Below, one piece after another: positions 31,943 through 40,995 of a DNA stretch of 64,000 nucleotides. Positions within the stretch are counted from its first letter, which is position 1, and the number at the start of each line of letters is the position of its first letter. The notes below the pieces were generated by a model. The model worked only from the letters and a program-made list of their open reading frames with translations. It was not told the origin of the DNA and ran no database searches. Source of the DNA: Microcyclospora pomicola (taxonomy: Eukaryota > Ascomycota > Dothideomycetes > Capnodiales); contig NHNY01000006.1 in assembly GCA_002786065.1 (NCBI GenBank), positions 1-64,000 of the forward strand. Reading direction: 5' to 3'. The translations under genes were made by a program, and so were the position numbers.

Positions 31943-34147
31943 TTAAGCAGCCGCAGCAGCCGCGGCCTCCGCAGCCTGCTCGGCTTCGGTGATCAACTTG
32001 GTAATCTTGCCGATGGCAATAGTCTGACCTTGGTCCCGCAGGGTGAATCGACCCAGCTGGGGATAGTCCTCGAAGCGCTCGACACAGACCGAGCCAGCGC
32101 CACCTGTGATCTCAAGACGTGCGATGATGTTCATGCCCTGCTTGGCGAATCCCGGAGGCTTCTTGCTCTTACGGTTTGTCTTGGGCTCGAGCTTGTGCAG
32201 CAGCGCCGCAAAGGTGACTTCTTCCGTGGCGGAGTGGATGTGGAGCACACAGTTGAAGCCGGCCGAGAGAATCGACTTGAGATCGAGGAGACGGATCTGG
32301 GCCTCGAAAGCGGACACACAATGCACTGGTCGTTTGGGCGAGCAGAGCACGAAACCCGGGTAGATGTCTTCTTCTTCTGCACCCTTGATGCGCATGCGAA
32401 CTTGCTCACCACATACAGCGCGATCGACCTCGTCCTCGGTCTCACCGTATAGAGCTGCCAGGGAGATCTCCGCGCGAGTAGGCATCAGCATGTACTTCTG
32501 GTCCTTCTTGATCACACCAGCTTCGATCTTGCCTTCGATCATGGTGCCCATATCACGATATTTGGCCGCAACGGGCATCATCAGAGGGGCGTTCACTTTC
32601 CGCTCCAGTGTTTGCATAGAGTCGAGATATTCGAGAAGCGATGGGCCATCGAACCAAGGCGCGACATCTTTCGGGACGCGGTCCTTGATGCCCAATGTCA
32701 TTTGTGCTGCGAGCGGCATGAACATGAGATCAGTCTTGGGGTTGTATCCCAGACCCTTCAAAAAGACGGTGAGCTTGGCCAGACACTCCTTGTAGCGAGC
32801 TTCTGACCATTCAACAGTTGGGTCGTCCATTTTGTTGACCGCAACGATGAGCTTGTTGATGCCTTGTGTTTTGGCCAGCACAGCGTGCTCACGGGTTTGC
32901 CCACCCTTCTCGAATCCCGTCTCGTACTCACCTTTACGTGCAGAAATGACCAGAACTCCGACATCTGCTTGCGATGCTCCTGATACCATGTTCGGCACGT
33001 ACGTCTTGTGTCCTGGTGCATCCAAGATTGAGTATCGTCGCTTCTCAGTCTCAAAGAAACCTCTTCCGACCTCCACGGTTTTGCCCTTCGCTCGCTCCTC
33101 TTTCGTCTGGTCCAAAGCCCAGGATAGGTACCAAGTCTCACGTCCAAGGTCTTTGGACTCTCGCTTGTATTTCTCCATTGTACGTTCGTCTACCATTCCT
33201 GTCGCATAGAGGATGCTGCCACCCAATGTACTCTTGCCTGCGTCAACGTGACCCAGGAAGATGACGTTCACATGCTCTTTTCCGTACATCTCTTCCAAAG
33301 CTTCTTCGTCAACCTCTGCTGCTTGCTCTTGAGCCACCAGATCTGCTCGCCTTGCCTCCGCCTTTTGTTCCGCACGCGATGGTGATGATCGCCCAGAAGC
33401 AGTAGGTGATGCATCCCCACTCGACGGGCCGGTTGTCTGCTCGCCGGTCTTCTCGATCGCTTTCGCGGCGGTGACTTTCGTGCCTGCTTCGGGTGTGGCC
33501 TTCTCTGCTTCTTTCTTTGCTGCAGAGGGAGCTGCAGGAACACCCAATGACAACACCTTGGCACCACCTACGGCTTTCTCGACCTTTGGTGCGGCACCAG
33601 TGTCTGCTGCACTGAGTGACAGCGTCTTGACTGGAGCTGGACCGCCGCCATTTGCTGCAGCAGGCTTCGCAGCAGGCTTCGGGGCTGCTGGCTTCGAAGC
33701 TGCAGTAGCCGCTGGAAGGGCCTCGCCTCTCTTTGCTATCATAGGGGCTTGTCTTTGCGCAGGCGCAACATACGTATTCGGTTGCTGCGATTGCGACTGT
33801 TGTTGTTGTTGCTGTTGTTGTGAGTAGTTTTGCTGCCCATACTGGTTGTAGTTTTGCTGTCCGTATTGCTGGGAGTATTGGTTGTAACCTTGTTGCTGGC
33901 CATAGCCGTACTGTTGGTATCCACCATAGCCTTGCTGTTGACCGTAGCCGTATTGCTGGTATTGACCCGGTGTGAATGCCTGTGCGCCGGGCTGAAAGCT
34001 CTGCGCTCCAGGTTGGAAACTGTTCGCTGGGTTGAAGTTATTGCCTCGGCCTTGCTGTTGGAAGTTGAGCTGCTGTTGGGTCTGGTTGGCCAGATGCTCG
34101 TCCTGCATCTCGTCCTCCCAAGATTCAGGCTGCTGTCCGTTGGCCAT
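31943..34147 (-). CDS. SUP35: Translation termination factor eRF3 (Sup35)
   Basis: One exon, 734 residues. Residues 1-125 form a prion-like head rich in Gln, Tyr, Gly and Asn, with repeats around YQQYGYGQQQGY at 63-87 and a final poly-Gln run. Residues 38-60 contain FNPANSFQPG, FQPGAQ and FTPG, which resemble the PAM2 motif that binds poly(A)-binding protein. Residues 125-290 form a charged linker (M domain) rich in Ala, Lys, Pro and Glu. The GTPase core starts near 290: GHVDAGKST at 299-307, DAPGH at 376-380 and NKMD at 438-441, followed by two beta-barrel domains. eRF3 hydrolyses GTP with eRF1 to release the finished peptide on cytosolic ribosomes. The tail ends in an unusual Ala-rich run. 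It is divergent from YRB30. Confidence 0.96.
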   Translation of the reverse strand: MANGQQPESWEDEMQDEHLANQTQQQLNFQQQGRGNNFNPANSFQPGAQSFQPGAQAFTPGQYQQYGYGQQQGYGGYQQYGYGQQQGYNQYSQQYGQQNYNQYGQQNYSQQQQQQQQSQSQQPNTYVAPAQRQAPMIAKRGEALPAATAASKPAAPKPAAKPAAANGGGPAPVKTLSLSAADTGAAPKVEKAVGGAKVLSLGVPAAPSAAKKEAEKATPEAGTKVTAAKAIEKTGEQTTGPSSGDASPTASGRSSPSRAEQKAEARRADLVAQEQAAEVDEEALEEMYGKEHVNVIFLGHVDAGKSTLGGSILYATGMVDERTMEKYKRESKDLGRETWYLSWALDQTKEERAKGKTVEVGRGFFETEKRRYSILDAPGHKTYVPNMVSGASQADVGVLVISARKGEYETGFEKGGQTREHAVLAKTQGINKLIVAVNKMDDPTVEWSEARYKECLAKLTVFLKGLGYNPKTDLMFMPLAAQMTLGIKDRVPKDVAPWFDGPSLLEYLDSMQTLERKVNAPLMMPVAAKYRDMGTMIEGKIEAGVIKKDQKYMLMPTRAEISLAALYGETEDEVDRAVCGEQVRMRIKGAEEEDIYPGFVLCSPKRPVHCVSAFEAQIRLLDLKSILSAGFNCVLHIHSATEEVTFAALLHKLEPKTNRKSKKPPGFAKQGMNIIARLEITGGAGSVCVERFEDYPQLGRFTLRDQGQTIAIGKITKLITEAEQAAEAAAAAAA

Positions 34148-34868
34148 GATTGATGTTTGGAGTCACTTTTCGAAAAAATATGTATCTGGTCAGGTTGTTT
34201 TGAGACTTGACGATGCCTTGTTTGCCCGACCTCCTCTGGATACGATGCTGAGCTCAGGGAGAGACGTGCGGATGAGAGCAGGAGAGATGAAGACAATATT
34301 TGAGCAGAGGATAGTCGACTATCGACGAACGGTCGCAAGCGATGTCCTTTTATCGCCAAGAAGTTATGAATGGTGGGGCCGTGTGAGCAGCGAGGGGCAA
34401 AAAACGTCGATCACGTGCGTGACTCGGAATACATACATGTAAGTTTGATGCAGTCATCCCAAGCCCCATTGTTGACTCACATACATGATCCTACACATGA
34501 GTCTACCGTGAATGATTGTGACTTTCTGGGACCACTCATCCTTTCTCTACTGTGGCAGATAAAATCGAGGAGTTGTGATACGGGATGGTTACACGAGGAT
34601 CACGTGTAGTTTGACGTGTGCCTAACATTCATGTTGTGTTACGCCTTGCATACCTTACCCGCACTTGGTTGACGCTATGCTACAGTTGTACGTTACAGAC
34701 CTATAGATCGAAGACTTTCGATGTAACAACACCTTGATTCCACTCATCATATGAAGACGGACGCCGCAGCTCGACAGACACTGTCCCTCGGACCTCAGAT
34801 CGGCCCAGCGATCCTGGTCTCATATCAATCTTCGTCGTTCCGCTCAACAGTATCACGTGTATACCAGC
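34148..34868. promoter_or_regulatory. Divergent promoter between SUP35 and YRB30
   Basis: A 721 bp gap between two start codons on opposite strands. Pyrimidine-rich DNA is seen near the SUP35 side when read on that strand (34235-34275), as is usual for highly expressed fungal genes. No individual factor site can be assigned. Confidence 0.45.
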
Positions 34869-37004
34869 ATGGACATCCTTCTCGACAAAGTGACTAGTCA
34901 GGCTATGAGCTATGCCATCCGCTCCGGAATTGCTATCACTGCCCATTATGCTGCAAGCCAAGGTAGCCGCCTGCTGCGACAGACACCTGGTGGGCAAGAG
35001 CGTGACCAGCTTGCTCAAGTCCAAACTCGTCTCGAGGGCAAGATTCGCATCATCTCGCCGGCGATCGACATGATTGAATTAATCTCCGCTCGAGGACACA
35101 GCACTTTAGAGTCAGCAGTAAGTCTGACCAAGGACATTCGGTATGAGATCCAGAAGCTCGGCATCAGATTGAGCAACGCTGCCAACAAAGAGGAGCTGCT
35201 TCGTAAGCAGAGTCGTCGAGCCAAGTCGCGCGAAGAGAACAAGCTCATGTTGCAATCCATCATTGCTTCTGTGAAAGCACTTCTTGCTAAGATTGAGGAC
35301 GCTGTGCCACTGATCAATCTAGCCATTACTGCTTCGGGTGTCAACCTCTCGAACAAACTGTCTGGCACAATCAGTCCAAGTCGGTTGCTGCAGGCTTCAA
35401 CATTCCTGTCAGCAGCTGACAGCCGATTCACGCTTGACCCAACTTCAAGACAGCAGGTGGGTCCATCATACACATTGAGTCTCTACATGCTTTTTGCCGG
35501 CCATGCTTCAAGACAAGTAAATGAAAGTGGTGTTCGGGAAACCACATGGAAAGAAGTCATCCACAAAGCTCGGGTCAAGCTCTTGCGTGTGCCGTTGGAC
35601 CAGCTTTACAGCCTCCCGGGTGAGTCAACCCCCATCAACATGTACCCGAATGACTCCATGCCTGCAGATGCACGTGCCATCGAATATGCGTATCAACTGC
35701 TCATCGTGGAGGATTTGGATGATGGTCGCTTTCACAATGATGAGGAAGGCAGGCTGCCGCCAGGCCCGTTTGACGACGTCCCAAAGGCGGGTATTCGTGA
35801 TCTCCTTCAAGTACATGAAGTGTCAAAAGTCTTCTATGCCGACACTGGTAAGATACTCAACATCGGTAGCGAGAGCGATGAGAACAGTCCAGTACTGCTT
35901 CTGAAACGGGACATCCACGCTGATCCGCCACGCCGTATGCTACATCGATCTCAGATGAGCAGGCAAGACTTCAACAGCTACCCAGAAGAGCCAGGCTATG
36001 ACCACCCAGCCGATGATCAGTCTGATATTGATGCTCAATTCACTCGCGAGTCCACACCCAATACCCCACAAAGAGAACCGGAGCCAAAGCAAGACCACAA
36101 ATGGCGGCTGCCGCCAGATCTGGATCCGGAGTGGATTGCGCTCGAGGTATTCCCCGACGAGCCCTCGGATAGCGAAAGTGAGAGTGAAGGGCAGGATTCG
36201 CCACAGTCTTCAAATGTCCACAATGATTCGCCACGCACACTTCTCACAGGTGCCTTATCTAAGCTGAATCTGCGATCCTCAGCTACGAGCTCTCCAGTGG
36301 GCAATCGCCAGCTTGTCCATGCTCAGCCAGCACCCAATCTCACTGTCTCACCTGACCACCGCACCAAAGGCTCTGTCAAGACCAGCTTGTCCCTTCTCGA
36401 AATGCTGATCAAGCTCACGGCGCTGCAGCAGTTCCGACAAGACTCGCACCTCACGATCGAAGACGAGCTCCTGAACTTCTTCCTCGAAGACGGCGCAACG
36501 GCTGGCGCAGGATCTGATAAAGACCACCGACAACGTCTCCGTCACGATGCGCTCAAGCGCGTGGGATTCGATCCGTACGATGAGTCACCTATAAAGCGCC
36601 GCACGGAAGAATACATCCAACATCCGGGTGGTGCAGCATCGCCCGCTCGATTTTATTTCAACCCTGATGCTTCATCACCCCAATCCCCGTACGACGATGG
36701 GTATGAGTACGAAGAAGAGACTCTGCAACAATCCAGCTTCCCCGACCTTTCCCTAGGCTCGTCACCTCCAGCCAGCAATGCACCTCTTCCCCCTTTCCCT
36801 CGCCGTCCGCGACTACAGCAGACGCCCTCTCGTACATCCACTTCGAGATCGTCTATTGACGAACAGCGCCACCATACTGGCGACATCAATGCTACAAGTA
36901 CTTCATCATCACCACCCATCACTACGTTCAAGTCGAGACCAGGTACACTTCGCGCACAAGGAGATCCCCGACCCCGAAGTCCCCTGAGCAAATCTGAATC
37001 TTGA
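34869..37004 (+). CDS. YRB30: RanGTP-binding protein, Yrb30 family
   Basis: One exon. I chose the ATG at 34869 (MDILLDKVTSQAMSYAIRSG), since the family starts this way, over the in-frame ATG at 34857; 711 residues. Family marks are IIAPAID-like IRIISPAIDMIELISARGHS near 60, DIRYEIQKLGIRL, and YPNDSMPADARAIEYAYQLL near 265. Yrb30 binds RanGTP and shuttles between nucleus and cytosol, and in yeast it prevents Ran GTP hydrolysis. The second half (from about 380) is acidic, Pro/Ser-rich and disordered, and is longer than in yeast. Frame and family are clear; details of function come from yeast. Convergent with MET10. Confidence 0.88.
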   Translation: MDILLDKVTSQAMSYAIRSGIAITAHYAASQGSRLLRQTPGGQERDQLAQVQTRLEGKIRIISPAIDMIELISARGHSTLESAVSLTKDIRYEIQKLGIRLSNAANKEELLRKQSRRAKSREENKLMLQSIIASVKALLAKIEDAVPLINLAITASGVNLSNKLSGTISPSRLLQASTFLSAADSRFTLDPTSRQQVGPSYTLSLYMLFAGHASRQVNESGVRETTWKEVIHKARVKLLRVPLDQLYSLPGESTPINMYPNDSMPADARAIEYAYQLLIVEDLDDGRFHNDEEGRLPPGPFDDVPKAGIRDLLQVHEVSKVFYADTGKILNIGSESDENSPVLLLKRDIHADPPRRMLHRSQMSRQDFNSYPEEPGYDHPADDQSDIDAQFTRESTPNTPQREPEPKQDHKWRLPPDLDPEWIALEVFPDEPSDSESESEGQDSPQSSNVHNDSPRTLLTGALSKLNLRSSATSSPVGNRQLVHAQPAPNLTVSPDHRTKGSVKTSLSLLEMLIKLTALQQFRQDSHLTIEDELLNFFLEDGATAGAGSDKDHRQRLRHDALKRVGFDPYDESPIKRRTEEYIQHPGGAASPARFYFNPDASSPQSPYDDGYEYEEETLQQSSFPDLSLGSSPPASNAPLPPFPRRPRLQQTPSRTSTSRSSIDEQRHHTGDINATSTSSSPPITTFKSRPGTLRAQGDPRPRSPLSKSES

Positions 37005-37325
37005 TCTCGAAGGAGGAACGCACCGAACTAAAGGTATGCATCCCTAGCATGGCCGGGATAGACATGCTGAGAAGGAGACAACGCCGAGAAGTCGCGATTG
37101 TTCTACAATAGTTCTCGATCCTGAATTTGCTGGGATGTGGTGGGCCCGCCAGAGACTGCACTATGGCTTTACAAGTTTTCACACGAACAGCAGCATTGTT
37201 ATAAACAAGTTCTTACAGCGAGAGATACCCTAGCAATAGATAAATATAGTGTTCAGTGTATGGCTTTTCCAGTTTCAGGTCTAGATCACACTCAAGTACA
37301 GAGCATTGCACCAACACATCGGCAT
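37005..37325. other. Convergent intergenic gap
   Basis: About 320 bp between the stops of YRB30 and MET10; it should hold both 3' ends. No gene seen. Confidence 0.5.
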
Positions 37326-40300
37326 CTAGTACACTTCCAGCACATAACGCAGCTCCTCCTTCAGCCGCTCAATCTCCTTGCGCCCGTCACGCTTCTTGCC
37401 CTCGACCTGGCCCTCGCGCACGACCGCCTCCTCCAGCACCTCCGTCACATCAGGCACCGGCCACGTCGGCCCGCAAAGATAGAAGGCGCCCTCCTCACGC
37501 AGATACGCGCGCTGAATATCCGCAATGGTCTCGCGCATGCGGTCCTGGATGTAGATCTTCTGCTTCTGGTCTCGCGAAAAGGCCCGGCCGAGCAAGGTGA
37601 TGACGCCGGCGTCCTGGTAGGCTTCCCACTCCTCGCCGTACAGGTACTCCTCGCGCTGGTGACGGGCGCCCATGTATAGGAAGACGTCGCCGATGGGCAT
37701 GCCCTGGGCACGCTGCCAGGCGCGCTCTTGCACGAAGGCGCGGAAAGGCGCGAGACCCGTGCCGAGACCAGCCATGATGATGGGTTGCGTGGTCTTTGGG
37801 GGGAGTTTCATGACGGATGGCTTCACCGAGACCGTCACACGGGCGCCGAGCGGGAGGCTGTTCAGGTAGCGTGTGGCTTGGCCGAAGCGGTCGCGACCTT
37901 TCGGGTCGACCCAGTTGACGGTCACGATGAGCAGGCTGACGCTGGTCGGGGTCACTTTCTGCGAGGAGGCGATGGAGTACTCACGACGCTTCATGGGGGA
38001 GACGATGCGGACGATGTCATGGACGCCGGGATGAGCAGAAGGGAACTCGAGGAGGAGATCGGCGAAGGTAATGGTGTCGACCTCGGCGCGGCGTTTCAGC
38101 TCGATCGTGGACTCTTGGTTGGCTCCGGTTCCGAGCATGAGAAGCTCGGTTTTCTCCTTGTCGTCGGTGGCGAATTCGGACAATGCCTCGTAGAATCGCT
38201 TGGGCGGCCGTCCGAAAATGTCCACGTTCTGGAGCAGGGACTGGTAGACAGTGCGGGTCTCGAACACGGAGGGGTCTTCACGAGATGGGACCTCGACGAC
38301 TTCATCTGGGTCAAGGCCGTACCACTTGATGAACTCCTCAACTTCTGCCTTGTCGTTCTCAGCGTGGATGCCCAAAGCCTCACCGATCTCATACTTGAGA
38401 CCTGTGTTGCCGAGATCGAATTCGATGTGGAAAATGTTACGATCGTACGTCTCGGGTGTCAGTCTTCTGTGCTCTTGGATTGTCACGACAGCCGTCTTGA
38501 TGGCGAGATCGGGACGAAGAGCGTTCGATGTACCGTACGCTTCCTTAAACGCAAGACCTTTCGCGGCAGCGATCCAGTTGCGCGTCTGAGAAGGATCTTC
38601 TTCTTCGATGTCCGCAAAGGAGGCAAAGCTGTTGACATTGAGATCTTCGGGAGGTGGCAAGGCTTCGTTCTCTTCGATCTCAGCTGTAAGCCAGCTCTCC
38701 GGCACATCGACCGCCTTGGCGGAAATCTCGAGGTCTTTGGTAAGCGTCTCGAGATCATCTCCAGTAGTGTTCAGCTTCTTCAAGCCGCTGGCGAACAAAG
38801 TTGGCTCGGCTACCTTGAGGAAAGCAAGTTGGAGAAGGAAAGTCTCCAGCTCAGGCTCCTGGTTAACCATGGCGCTCAATGTGGGGTCCAGCACAAGAAG
38901 ATTGAGCTTCTTTGTCGCGATGGCCTTGCGAACAGGGGTGCTCAAGCGTTTCTCGACGTCTTCTTCTTTCCACCCGGAACACTTCAAAAGGAGGGTACCC
39001 TGCTCTTTAATGCTCTGTACGACCGCAAAGTCCTTGAGCAGTTTCTCCTGGCCGATAACAACTACATCAGCTTGCTTCACGCTGTAAGCAGCCTCGATGC
39101 TCTTTGAAGACGTCCTGATATCAGTCCTGATCGCGCCACCCTGGGCAAGGTTATCGTGTCCGCTACGGACTGTAACGTTGAGAGAGCTGTTGTCCGAGAG
39201 CAGCTGACCAATCATGAGAGGCGCACGAGCGCTGTCGCTCGCATCAATGTCCCAGAATGTGTACTGTCTGACATCCGTGTTCGTGAGCTCAAGCGCGGGT
39301 AGATCCTTGATGGAAGCGGTGTCATCACCCTTTCCGACATGCTGCAACAATGACTGCATTCTTGCGACAGTCCAGACAGTCTCGCGCGCGTACTTGATAT
39401 CGAAGACTTTTGGCTCCTTGCCTGCGGACAGACCTTGGAAGCTGATCGCAGCGACAACATCAGCGTACAAAGCGCTGGAGATGCTAGTGTCCGAAACGCC
39501 GGCTTGGTCCTTGACCTGACCTAGTACAGTGAGTTGCTGAACGGTTGTCGGCAAAATCTCAAAGAACTCCTCCTCGAGGAATGGTCGGTACACGCGAACG
39601 TTGATTACGCCAACCTTAACGTTCTGCTGGGCCAAAGCATCGGCGACCTGCGCGGATAGACTGGCCTCTACCGTGCCGAACACGACCAGAACACAGGTCG
39701 CTTCCTTGTGACCGTGATATTCGAAGGCTCGGTACTCGGTGCCCAGCTCAGCATTGAAAGCAGCCAGGAGCTTAGATACCTTGCCTTCGCTTGTCATGCG
39801 CTTCGAGACCAAGTCCTCCTTGGACGCGGCAAGGACTGCATCGTAGTTTCGCTTCAGGCGCATCGTGTTGAGCGCATCAATGATGCGAGTCGTCTCGCGT
39901 CCAACCGTGATCCCATCGTAAGTGTGCACGCTAGGTATCACAGTCGCCATCAGAGTAGCCAACAACGCCATGTGTTGCACCTCAAAAGCGCTCCTGCTGC
40001 TGACCAAGCCCAAGCCCAACTCATCGGCAATCGCGAGAGTCGAGGCATAATCAGTGACCAACCCGAATCGCGTCTCAGCATCATAGTCCACAGCAGCGAT
40101 CTGGAGAACGGTGGGGTTAGCCACGTCGTACAGCAGGCTCAACTGGTCCAAGGTCGGACGCAGGAACTGCAGACTAGCCGCGCTCGCTACGAAGCTCTGT
40201 GGTAGATGACGCTTCGTCAGGTCGAAGTCTGGGCTGAACATGTATCCCAGAGCAAGCGTGCCCGCACCGCTTCTGGTCTCAAGGCTCTGCACGCCCGTAA

Positions 40301-40565
40301 CCACACCATGTGCATTCTTCTCTTGCGCATCCTGCCATGTTTTGGCGGCGATGTCGAGGTCGAAGGACTCCGGGGAATAGGCGAATATCTTGTCGGACAG
40401 AGAGTAGGCGACTTGCTGTACCAGGGTCTGCGCGTTCAGATATGTAGGTCCAGAGACCTTGGCAAGAGAAATGTCTTGTCCGAAGGGCAGGGCGGAGGAT
40501 TTGGCTTTGAACTGCGCTTCGTTGGTGGTGGCAGGGCCATTGCCCTCCGAAGTCTGAAGACGCAT
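37326..40565 (-). CDS. MET10: Sulfite reductase (NADPH) flavoprotein alpha subunit
   Basis: One exon, 1079 residues. The N-terminal half resembles pyruvate-ferredoxin oxidoreductase, as in yeast Met10 (YLNAQTLVQQVAYSLSDKIF near 42 and a VGRETTRIIDAL segment near 220). The C-terminal half from about 680 is a cytochrome-P450-reductase-like module: RREYSIASS near 858 binds FAD, GLGTGLAPFRAFVQER near 932 binds NADPH, and FYLCGP lies near 1030. The alpha subunit passes electrons from NADPH to the siroheme beta subunit to reduce sulfite to sulfide in the cytosol. The beta subunit (Met5) is not in this window. Expression in fungi is normally controlled by sulfur supply; I could not identify the control sites. 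AGGTAGGTA repeats lie about 240 bp upstream. Confidence 0.95.
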   Translation of the reverse strand: MRLQTSEGNGPATTNEAQFKAKSSALPFGQDISLAKVSGPTYLNAQTLVQQVAYSLSDKIFAYSPESFDLDIAAKTWQDAQEKNAHGVVTGVQSLETRSGAGTLALGYMFSPDFDLTKRHLPQSFVASAASLQFLRPTLDQLSLLYDVANPTVLQIAAVDYDAETRFGLVTDYASTLAIADELGLGLVSSRSAFEVQHMALLATLMATVIPSVHTYDGITVGRETTRIIDALNTMRLKRNYDAVLAASKEDLVSKRMTSEGKVSKLLAAFNAELGTEYRAFEYHGHKEATCVLVVFGTVEASLSAQVADALAQQNVKVGVINVRVYRPFLEEEFFEILPTTVQQLTVLGQVKDQAGVSDTSISSALYADVVAAISFQGLSAGKEPKVFDIKYARETVWTVARMQSLLQHVGKGDDTASIKDLPALELTNTDVRQYTFWDIDASDSARAPLMIGQLLSDNSSLNVTVRSGHDNLAQGGAIRTDIRTSSKSIEAAYSVKQADVVVIGQEKLLKDFAVVQSIKEQGTLLLKCSGWKEEDVEKRLSTPVRKAIATKKLNLLVLDPTLSAMVNQEPELETFLLQLAFLKVAEPTLFASGLKKLNTTGDDLETLTKDLEISAKAVDVPESWLTAEIEENEALPPPEDLNVNSFASFADIEEEDPSQTRNWIAAAKGLAFKEAYGTSNALRPDLAIKTAVVTIQEHRRLTPETYDRNIFHIEFDLGNTGLKYEIGEALGIHAENDKAEVEEFIKWYGLDPDEVVEVPSREDPSVFETRTVYQSLLQNVDIFGRPPKRFYEALSEFATDDKEKTELLMLGTGANQESTIELKRRAEVDTITFADLLLEFPSAHPGVHDIVRIVSPMKRREYSIASSQKVTPTSVSLLIVTVNWVDPKGRDRFGQATRYLNSLPLGARVTVSVKPSVMKLPPKTTQPIIMAGLGTGLAPFRAFVQERAWQRAQGMPIGDVFLYMGARHQREEYLYGEEWEAYQDAGVITLLGRAFSRDQKQKIYIQDRMRETIADIQRAYLREEGAFYLCGPTWPVPDVTEVLEEAVVREGQVEGKKRDGRKEIERLKEELRYVLEVY

Positions 40566-40995
40566 GGTGATCAGGAATACAATTTTCCCTTCGACTACCT
40601 TGCTTCAGAAATTGTGTTGATATGAAGGGGGAAAAGGTTGACGTCCTTCTGTGTATCTGTAGCCGAGGAAGGGTGCTCGCTGGAGTACCTGTGAGCTGCC
40701 GAACTTTTTTCCACGCCACGGCCGCTGTCGGACTGTAGCTCTAGTCTTGCCCATCATAGATCGATCACGACATGACCTACATGCATAACCTACATATACA
40801 CCTAAGTTAGGTAGGTACTTGCTTGGGCTCTACCTCTAGTTTTTATACACCTTGACTACTCCTAAAAAGAATTCCAGCTTTGCTTCGCGAATTTCATACC
40901 AAGTGTCTATGAATAGTTGGTGGGAGCAACAAATTTAGGAGGTGACGGTCCCGGAGTCTCTATACGTCTATATCTTAACTATCATTCAGATAGGC
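40566..40995. promoter_or_regulatory. MET10 promoter region
   Basis: Gap of 430 bp between MET10 (minus, start at 40565) and the stop of the AAA gene (minus). It holds TTAGGTAGGTACTTG at about 40807-40821 and several CCTAC/ACCTAC words around it. These AGGTA repeats resemble ones upstream of the DHA2 transporter. Their function is inferred, not shown. Confidence 0.4.

Noticed and set aside
33790-33829. TTG/CTG run as a microsatellite
   Set aside because: It is the coding poly-Gln run of eRF3, in frame, so I describe it as part of the protein.
37728-39107. 459-residue frame on the plus strand
   Set aside because: Antisense to MET10, whose domains are clear; no motif of its own.
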